A stretch of 64,000 nt of DNA, from assembly GCA_019009955.1 (NCBI GenBank), contig CM032228.1, positions 224,447,001-224,511,000 of the forward strand, written 5' to 3'. Below are positions 56,957 through 64,000 of the stretch, piece after piece. Position numbers and translations under genes: made by a program. This stretch comes from Riptortus pedestris (Eukaryota; Arthropoda; Insecta; Hemiptera; Alydidae). The stretch's first letter is position 1, and each line of letters begins with the position of its first letter. The notes beneath the pieces are model-generated. The model did not search any database, was not told the origin of the DNA, and was given only the letters and a program-made list of their open reading frames with translations.

Positions 56957-56957
<1 letters not shown>
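55738..56957 (+). mobile_element. Heli-B copy (second of a tandem pair)
   Basis: Following a short TA-rich head, AAATTGTAACCTCTGTCTGT appears at about 55771, with modules near 56075, 56380 and 56670. The end reads GGGCGAAGCCGGGGTGTATT, GAGCTTAG; the CTTAG is CTAG with one extra T. It follows the previous copy head to tail without other sequence. Confidence 0.7.
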
Positions 56958-57006
<49 letters not shown>

Positions 57007-57152
57007 ATATATATATACAGTTTTTGAACGGACATCCATTTTTCGTCATTCTTCCTGGGTAGGATCGATGGGCCATTTTGAAGAAAAATTTCGAAAATTC
57101 CGTCATGAGTACAACCTCAATAGCTGATTTCCCCTAAGGGAAATCTGCTAAT

Positions 57153-57620
57153 AAAATCCAAAACATATGATTGAATGAAGTAACTATTAAAATTAAAACA
57201 TTGCCTAACGAATATGGAAGCATTTCCATCGAAAATTTACAAAACAAACGCAAAATTCAAACCGCTGGGGCAGGTAGCCAAACTGCTCACAATGAAGAAT
57301 TAGGATATATTTAGCTGTGAAATTTTCAAAATTTTATCTGCAATAATGGATAAGGTGGGACATTCTTTGTTGAGATCTCAGTCATTCTGCAGTTTAAACA
57401 ATTTAAAGAAACTTCAGGATCTATAAAAGGCCTTGTATAGTACAAATCCTTTAATATATTCAGGGTGCACTTTCAGAGACCAAAGCTACATCATCAGTGT
57501 CTGCTAATTAGAGAAGTGTAGCCTGGACGAAAGCAGCGTGGCGACTCCAGAGCTTGGTAACTGAAAGTACACTTATATTAAAGCACTTGTAGAGGACAAG
57601 GCCTTTTATTAATCCTGATC
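57153..57620 (+). mobile_element. Penelope-like element 3' region, second copy
   Basis: AAAATCCAAAACATATGATT to CTTCAGGATC, then a terminal-repeat segment with a degenerate hammerhead (57461-57500, minus: CUGAUGA, GAAA, but U16.1 changed to C). 57415-57440 and 57585-57615 are inverted relative to each other (AAAAGGCCTTGT and ACAAGGCCTTTT). Confidence 0.6.
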
Positions 57621-58244
57621 AATTGATTCTTCGACTGTCTAACATCTCGGAAGAAATCTAAGACATATGTTCCTTAAGAGTGCCTATTTATGATATACAA
57701 ATATTACAATATTTGAGCAATCAATAAGTGTCCTCCTTCAAATACAGGATAAGACGAATTTGGTGGTAAGAGAATTAATAAAGAACTAAAATTGGGTTAG
57801 GGTTCAGTCAGCTGTAGGTTGATAAAAAAAACTAAGTTTTTGCTACTACAAGAGATCCAAACATAGCTATTTCCTTTTTAGAACTACATAGTTATAATAG
57901 ATTATTATCCAATTACTAATCTTTAACATATTTTTAAAAATAACTACTCAAAAAATGCGGTTATATCATTAATAAGCTATTTTTTATGGTTTGAAACGCT
58001 TTGTATTCATTAGGCGATTTGCTATAATGTCCTTTGCCATAAAGTGAGATCATGTATGTTCGAAGTATTGAATTAAAAGTTTTAAACCAGATTATCCGAG
58101 AAAGGATCATAGTGAACGATAGGATAAAGTGGATGTACAAACTTTCTAATGTTATGCAGTTATGGTATAACCCTTGTTATTGGTTTGTGAGCTTTGAATC
58201 AATTTTTAAGCATGGAAAATCTACCTTAGTATAATATTATTTTA
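57621..58244. other. unassigned AT-rich DNA
   Basis: A 60-codon frame at 58052-58234 (+) has no known features. Confidence 0.3.
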
Positions 58245-58445
58245 TCTGGGGTTCAAGATGCGATGTGAGTTATGACGCTGACTTGTAGATATAGATTCGT
58301 TTCCCCCCTGGGCAATATGAATTTATTTAGTGCCGAACTCATTAAATAATATTCTTAAACTCGCCCTGGCTAGAAAATTGTGATAAGTTGTACATAAAAT
58401 GTCCCAATCAACCATAGCAGCACAAAGTAGGAGTTAATAAATAAC
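58245..58445 (+). mobile_element. SINE-C
   Basis: GCGATGTGAGTTATGACGCT, a decayed box B (GATTCGTTTCCCCCCTGGGC), then ATTTATTTAGTGCCGAACTC, CGCCCTGGCTAGAAAATT and GTTAATAAATAAC. Confidence 0.7.
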
Positions 58446-58485
58446 ATTTATTTTCATTATTATTGCGCTGATCTTTTTGTTAAAC

Positions 58486-58545
58486 TATTAGTAGATCTTT
58501 CTGCAGAGATCACACGATTGAGGTAGTATTAAGACACGAACAAGT
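58486..58545 (+). mobile_element. HINE-A 5' terminus fragment
   Basis: GTAGATCTTTCTGCAGAGAT, CACACGATTGAGGTAGTATT. Decayed; a TA tract follows at 58583-58616. Confidence 0.35.
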
Positions 58546-58579
58546 CGATTATATGTAGGAAACATACAAACTTAATTTA

Positions 58580-58620
<41 letters not shown>

Positions 58621-58854
58621 ACACGCACCAGCCTATCGATACGAAGAGATACTTAGTTTCGATAGCCTCGAAAAACTACACAAGAGTTACTGCTTCATCA
58701 CGTCAGCATGCAATACTCTGGAATCTATAGGTGCTGATGGACCACACTCCAGTTAAATGTTATAAAGACGGAAAGGGGGTTATAAAATGCTTTTAGTTAT
58801 CTTTTATGGACGATATTTTACTATTTAAACTATATTGCTTCTTTTATTTTTTAG

Positions 58855-58974
58855 CAGATTTCCCTTCAGGGAAATCAGCTATTGAGGTTGTACTCATGAC
58901 GGAATTTTCGAAATTTTTCTTCAAATGTCCATCGATCCTACCTAGTAGATAACGAAAATGAGGTCCGTTCAAAA

Positions 58975-59036
<62 letters not shown>

Positions 59037-59362
59037 CTGTTACCGCTTTAGCGGTCGCAATTTTTGTTTGATCGTTACCAAACTCGATATTTAGACGTTT
59101 TATGGAAGGGGGAGTTTAGAGGGGAGGATTTTCTAAAACTCGAAATATTTCCGTTACTATACGTCGGATCGAAAAAATGTATGGATTCAATCTTATTGCA
59201 AATTACATTTACTATAAACATTTTTATATACATTTATTCTCTATCTTTGATATTAGCGGAGATATTTGCATTTTTATGAAATCGGGGCAGATAACGGATG
59301 AGAGTAAAACTTCACGTGGGAAATCTGCTTAGTTTACGCAGCCCCTGCGTGACGGACTTTCT
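58855..59362 (+). mobile_element. HINE-A, full-length short variant
   Basis: TTAGCAGATTTCCCTTCAGG, GAAATCAGCTATTGAGG, GGTCCGTTCAAAACTG, TA core (58978-59031), TTTGTCTGTTACCGCTTTAG, CTATACGTCGGATCGAAA, and an intact end GGGAAATCTGCTTAGTTTAC, GCAGCCCCTGCGTGACGGAC, TTTC. All family landmarks are present in about 508 bp. Confidence 0.85.
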
Positions 59363-59439
59363 TTATTGTCAGATTATTGTTAATCTCAAGAACTTGGATG
59401 TAATTATTTATTTAAAAAGACAGAATTGTTATTTGTTTA

Positions 59440-59486
59440 TTTAATTTGTACATGATTTAAATCTTTAACAAATAAATATATATTCT

Positions 59487-59553
<67 letters not shown>
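59440..59553 (+). mobile_element. LINE 3' tail fragment with (TA)n
   Basis: AATTTGTACATGATTTAAAT, CTTTAACAAATAAATATATA, TTCTATTCTA then a TA tract. The ATTCTATTC end resembles the tail of the LINE at 41620-41645. Confidence 0.4.
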
Positions 59554-59556
<3 letters not shown>

Positions 59557-61042
59557 AAACTTGTCAAACCAAAGTTGAAGTTTAAGGAGTGAGATTTTAT
59601 TGAAGAAGTAGGTCTTCACTATAAAATATCTCCTTATTATGAGACATTATGACAGTTGGCTCAACTGGATTGGCGACAGTACTGATTTGTGAAGAAACAG
59701 AGCTGTATAAGGAGGGGGCTCTCTCTAAAAAAAGTTCCATTTTAACAAATTCAATAGATGCAATTATAAAAAGGATTTTTTTCTGGTGATGTTAACAGTT
59801 GGTCATTCTTCAAACAATATCTTGTCTAGTCCTAAGATAAGTGTTAGTAGCCTGACAAAAAGGAAACCACCAATTTACCTGATTATTTCTATTTATGATT
59901 TTTTTTTTTTAAAACGTCAATAATGACCTCATCAGCGCCATATTCCCATAATACTCCAATTCATGAACTGGACATGAATTGGAAATTATACAAAATTACA
60001 CATAAGTAGATACTCCTAGAACATATTTAAAATAACGGACGCGACACTCATAACCATTAATTACCGAAGGAGCTGTGAACTAGCTCATTTTGTTGTTCGG
60101 TCTTCTTGATAACGAGCTATGCTCATTGATAAGAGGGGGAATATTCCCTCAAGCTAAGAACCGTGGGAAGAAGACAAGACTCCTAGCTACAATCCGTACC
60201 AGGCCAGGGCCTATCTCCCATGATCTTTCCCAGTCATAGCGGGTGACTCGGTACTATTACGCATGCGCAAGTACTCCCAATCCTAGTCTGGGACCTATTG
60301 TTAATCCTTTAACAATAATGATTTGCTAATCCTCAACTCAACGACGGGAAATTCATTCTCTTCAAGAGTTCCCTCTCAGCAGCCTTAAGTGTCTGTTTAA
60401 CAATTAAAAATCCTTGTTAGATGCCATAATGTTATGTTAAGAGTAATTGGACTCTCGAGATAAGCACTTAAAGTAAGTGTTGATAAGAGTAAATGCTTAG
60501 ATGTAATGACAATTAAAGTGAATTAATGGTGATGAAGGCATTTCTACACTTAGATTGAAATTAAGTACTCGGTCATTCCTATAACTTCAGCTTGACTGTC
60601 GTGAAGGTTGATTATTACTCTAAAATTAAACTCTCTTATTTAATATGATAAATTTCATGATAAAACGTATTCCTTATATTCTATATTTTACGAAATCCTT
60701 GGAAAAGATCCGACGTATCACTGAAATACAAAAATTAAAACTGAAATAGGAACTCAAATGTCATAGAAACGAATAATTAACAGCATACATTGAGAAAACT
60801 ACTAGTTCTACTTCTTTTATTTTTCATTTATTTGGTTTATGCCCCACATCAAAAGTGATTGGCGTGCACTCAGTTTAGAGTAACCTATTTAATCCTTCAT
60901 GTAAACCTTGACACTTTATTAATATAGTATGGAAAATAGTCCTTACATATCTGTGGTTTTCTTATATCCGTACTTTGCCCAATAGAATTTAATAAAAGTA
61001 ATCACTTTTAAATCTTCGTAAGTACGTTATAGACATATTTTA
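59554..61042. other. unassigned DNA
   Basis: A TTACGCATGCGCAAG motif near 60257 resembles an NRF-1-type site, within a mildly GC-richer stretch (60160-60400). No transcript structure is visible. Nothing else is recognised. Confidence 0.25.
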
Positions 61043-61168
61043 TTTTAATACTGTATGTATTAACAAATATTTATGTTCTCGACATCTTAGTATGTTTGGA
61101 ATATATTGGCTGCTGTCAGATAGTAGTTCTGTCATATTTTTTAATACTGTATGTATTAACAAATATTT
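61043..61168 (+). repeat. 30-bp perfect direct repeat, 96 bp apart
   Basis: TTTTAATACTGTATGTATTA and ACAAATATTT occur at 61043-61072 and again at 61139-61168. Confidence 0.9.
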
Positions 61169-61214
61169 CTGGCAAGAACAACTTTCTAGGTCTAGTACTC
61201 CTATGGCTCGATGG

Positions 61215-61400
61215 CCAGATCAAGTTCGTTAATGGCTGAAATAGGACCAGTGGGGGGGGGGGTTTAGAAAGGGGATTTTCGAAATATCTCCCTTACCATA
61301 CGTCAAATCAAAAAATTGTATATAACCAATCTTATTGTAAATTATATTTACTATAAATATTGTACTATACATTTATTTTCTCTCTTGAATAATAACCGAG
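61215..61400 (+). mobile_element. HINE-A internal fragment
   Basis: AGATCAAGTTCGTTAATGGC, an 11-base G-run, GAAATATCTCCCTTACCATA, TGAATAATAACCGAGG. No termini. Confidence 0.65.
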
Positions 61401-61897
61401 GTAATAATGAAATTAGTGTATTGGAACAAATTAGTTGTTTGTTTGGGCTGTCATGTTTTTAAACGCCAAGTCAATTGCTTGGAGTTCAGCTCCAGATATA
61501 CTGTAGTGGTATGGTAACTTTTCTGAAAAAAAAACATAAAAATTCTGTTTCCGTGATTGCAGATCCGACTTTGCCATCGCTTTTGGATCTGTCAGAGTAC
61601 TAAACAGAATTGGACTTTTTCTTTGCTACAATAGACTTGAAGTCATTTTAAAAAAAAAAAAAAAAATAGTAGGATACTTCAAATGAAGTCTTTTCCAAAA
61701 AAATGTTTTGAATTCTTCTTCATCGATGAATAATGCATTCGTTTTGTTTGGCCAAAACTTCCCCACTAGAATAAGAATCCGTTTAAAAGAAAAAATATGA
61801 AGCCAAGAAAATGTGATGTTTTACCCATAAAGCTGCTTAATTACAATTAAAGACATTCTGATTCACAAAAAAAATTCAAATCTAGAAAAAATATTTC
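61401..61897. other. unassigned DNA
   Basis: Nothing recognised. Confidence 0.3.
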
Positions 61898-62364
61898 AAA
61901 TGTCCGTCACACAGGAGCTGCTTAAAAGCAGATTTCCCACGTAAATTTATACAATAGAGAAATCTCCATACGAGAGCCGAACAGTTACGGAAACGGCCGA
62001 ACTATGTTTTGGCGGGAATCTCACTCGTCCCTTATCTGCCCACATTTGATAAAAATACAACTATCTCAAGATAGAGAATAAATGTATAGAACAATATTTA
62101 TAGTAAATTTAATTTACTATAAGATTGGTTCTATACAGTTAACGGTAACGGAGATATTTCGAATTTTCAAAAATTCCCTCCTTTAAAACCCCCTTCCCAA
62201 TGGTCCGATTTCAGCCATTAACGAACTTGATCTGTCTTTTTGCATAGAACGTTTAAATATCGATTTTGGTAACGATCAAACGAAAATTGCGACCTCTAGA
62301 GCGTTAACAGTCATATATAAATATATTTATATATATTTATATATATATTTATATATATATACAT

Positions 62365-62430
<66 letters not shown>

Positions 62431-62547
62431 GAACAAACCTCATTTTCGTCATCTCCCGGGTAGGATCGATAGAAATTTGAAGACATTTTTCGAAAATCAT
62501 GAGTACAACCTCAATTGCTGATTCCCCTTAATGGAAATCTGATAAAA
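61898..62547 (-). mobile_element. HINE-A, full length with long TA-rich core
   Basis: ATGTCCGTCACACAGGAGCT, AAAGCAGATTTCCCACG, standard body, a degenerate TA core at 62310-62425 with interspersed TTTATA units, TCATTTTCGTCATCTCCCGG, and a mutated 5' palindrome (GCTGATTCCCCTTAATGG). Confidence 0.75.
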
Positions 62548-62674
62548 TGGAAGCAACAAATGTATTGAATCGATGTCTGGAGTGTCTATGCTGAAATTGC
62601 TCGGACGTCCAGACAGATAGAAAGGTGGATAGGTAGATTAAAGCTAAAGTTAATGACAACAATTGAAATAGGAA

Positions 62675-63123
62675 AAGGGTATGCTTAGGGGGGGGGGAAT
62701 AAAATAATTAAGATATTTTGGTAGTTATGATTTGACCAAAAAGTTGTATACAACCAATCTTGTAGGAAATTCAAATTTATATAAATTTTGTTCTAAACAT
62801 CTGGAATATTAACCGAGACCTTTGCAGTTTTTTACTTTTCAGCCAGGAGTGAATCCCACTCCAATTCATACCACATTAAGAATTACCTGACTTATTATGA
62901 AAAGTTTGATTCCAAGCTGCGAAGGTTGGCTGGCCTGTTTTGTTTTTTTCAGACGCTTTCCATATTAGAGATTATAACTTGTAAATTGACTGAAATATCT
63001 CTCATTACCGACTGTATTTATTCACATAACATTCACGGTAGAGTTACCTGTATGTAGATTTCTCTATTGTAAAACTTCACACGGGAAATCTGCTTAATTT
63101 ACGCATCTCCTGCGTGACGGACA
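62675..63123 (+). mobile_element. HINE-A 3' half, long variant
   Basis: A G-run, AAAGTTGTATACAACCAATC, ATATTAACCGAGACCTTTGC, TGTATTTATTCACATAACAT, and the end GGGAAATCTGCTTAATTTAC, GCATCTCCTGCGTGACGGAC. Confidence 0.7.
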
Positions 63124-63127
63124 TTAT

Positions 63128-63624
63128 ATATGTCTGTGACCACTAAGCGGTCGCAATTTTTGTTTAATCGTTAATGAACTCAATATATAACCGAGTTATA
63201 TATAAAAAAAAAAGATCATGTTCGTTAACGGCTAAAATCGGACATGAGGAAGGAGGGGGGTAGGTTTAGAAAGGGAGAATTTCGAAAATTCGAAATATCT
63301 TCTTTGTGATACGACTGATCGAAAAATTGTATAGAATCAATCTTATTGAAAATGTGTTGTTCTATAAATTTTTTCTTATGTACGCTTTTGCACTACTTTG
63401 GTTATTATCCGAGAAATTTTCATTTTTTAGTTTCGGAAAAGGGTAAACCCCCATTCCCACTCATATCATATTAACAATAAGTCTTATACAACGAAACACT
63501 TTGTTTGAAGCCTAAATACTAAATATTGTTCATATTGAACTTTTACGCTACAAGGTAAATGCAAGTACTTGACGCACATGGGAAATCTACTTGGTTTACG
63601 CAGCCCCTACGTGACGGACCTTTA
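63128..63624 (+). mobile_element. HINE-A 3' half, adjacent second copy
   Basis: It starts at the TA-core position (ATATGTCTGTGACCACTAAG, CGGTCGCAATTTTTG) directly after the previous copy, and ends GGGAAATCTACTTGGTTTAC, GCAGCCCCTACGTGACGGAC. Confidence 0.7.
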
Positions 63625-63892
63625 ATTATTACTATAATAATGATGAAGGGTGTGGGTGTCCGTAGGATAATGTAACTATCACTTTGTAATATTAATAATA
63701 ACGAAGGTAGTTTCGACTGTGATAATATGGGTTGGTGGTGATCCAATCACTAATTATTATGATAAATTTGTTCTTCCATTAATACAGTTATTAACCGTCA
63801 TCAATGTTCACAAATTGGTAATTCTAGTTTTAGTGTCGTTCGTTATAATCCATTTTATGTCCTTCGTTGAGAGGAACTTTCATTAACCTAAA

Positions 63893-64000
63893 AAAAGTCC
63901 GTCACGCGGGGGCTGCGTAAACCAAGCAGATTTCCCACGTGAAGTTTTACAATAGAGAAATTCCACGAGAGTCGAGCAGTTAAGGAAACGGCCGAACTAG
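63893..64000 (-). mobile_element. HINE-A copy cut by the window edge
   Basis: AAAAAAGTCCGTCACGCGGG, GGCTGCGTAAACCAAGCAGA, TTTCCCACGTGAAGTTTTAC, then GAAACGGCCGAACTAG. The remainder lies beyond the window. Confidence 0.8.

Larger units (their letters stand above)
53650..57085. other. insertion-rich stretch, probably unpolished sequence
   Basis: Relative to sister copies elsewhere in the window, this stretch has an extra base every 10-20 positions, across HINE-A and Heli-B alike. Example: CTGCGTTAGAAACTAAGCAG in place of CTGCGTAAACTAAGCAG. Substitutions are not similarly raised. The pattern stops sharply at both ends. Confidence 0.75.
53637..57151 (-). mobile_element. HINE-A with two Helitrons in its TA core
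   Basis: Left part, 53637-54455: AAAGTCCGTCACGCAGGG to GAGTTTGGGTAACGATCAAAC. Right part, 57013-57151: ACAGTTTTTGAACGGACA to GCTGATTTCCCCTAAGGGAA, ATCTGCTAA. Between them are two Heli-B copies and TA tracts. Insert-like single-base differences are frequent throughout. Confidence 0.75.

Overview
The window looks like intergenic or intronic DNA from an AT-rich animal genome, most probably an arthropod. The reasons are the repeat types: a DINE-1/HINE-like Helentron family, Helitrons ending in hairpin plus CTAG|T, Penelope-like elements (PLEs) with GIY-YIG coding remnants and hammerhead-ribozyme motifs, an LTR followed by a tRNA-Trp primer site, decayed CR1/Jockey/R1-type LINEs and tRNA-derived SINEs. 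An insect is likely; I cannot resolve the order. No complete host gene is visible.

Three families dominate. (1) 'HINE-A' has about 35 full or partial copies. It starts with a palindrome built on AGCAGATTTCCC, usually carries a (TA)n core and a G-run, and ends with the inverted subterminal motif GGGAAATCTGCT, an ACGCAG/CTGCGT hairpin and GACGGACTTT. Copies at 8550-9415, 30465-31210, 42478-43043, 50434-51353 and 58855-59362 define it. (2) 'Heli-B' is a non-autonomous Helitron of about 1.3 kb with internal modules of about 300 bp; 16040-17336 is the cleanest of six copies, and a related element lies at 27391-27950. (3) 'SINE-C' is a tRNA-derived SINE with nine copies. These families are nested: Helitrons in HINE-A TA cores, HINE-A in HINE-A, SINE-C in HINE-A, and a PLE in HINE-A.

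Layout: 0-5 kb, SINE-C, two Heli-B copies and HINE-A pieces; 5.8-7.2 kb, a decayed LINE; 8.5-14.1 kb, HINE-A copies with an inserted PLE; 14.7-15.7 kb, an LTR with primer site, SINE-C and a LINE tail; 16-17.3 kb, Heli-B; 20-21.9 kb, a HINE-A with an inverted core, then two SINEs; 23.7-24.2 kb, a 37-bp minisatellite; 25.9-29.7 kb, SINEs, HINE-A with an inserted Helitron, and a LINE insertion with a 13-bp target duplication; 30-38 kb, mainly HINE-A; 39.3-41.6 kb, a LINE with ORF1 and endonuclease but no reverse transcriptase; 42-47.6 kb, HINE-A, Heli-B, SINEs and a PLE hammerhead; 48.3-49.4 kb, a LINE tail, an exon-like segment and a long GA tract; 50-63.6 kb, HINE-A copies, PLE remnants and an insertion-rich stretch (53.65-57.09 kb) that looks like unpolished sequence.

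A few short non-repetitive segments have open frames between plausible splice signals (14321-14539, 17439-17574, 24418-24564, 33482-33558, 48863-48981). They are the best candidates for host exons, with unknown products. I found no CRISPR array, no operon and no bacterial or viral gene set.
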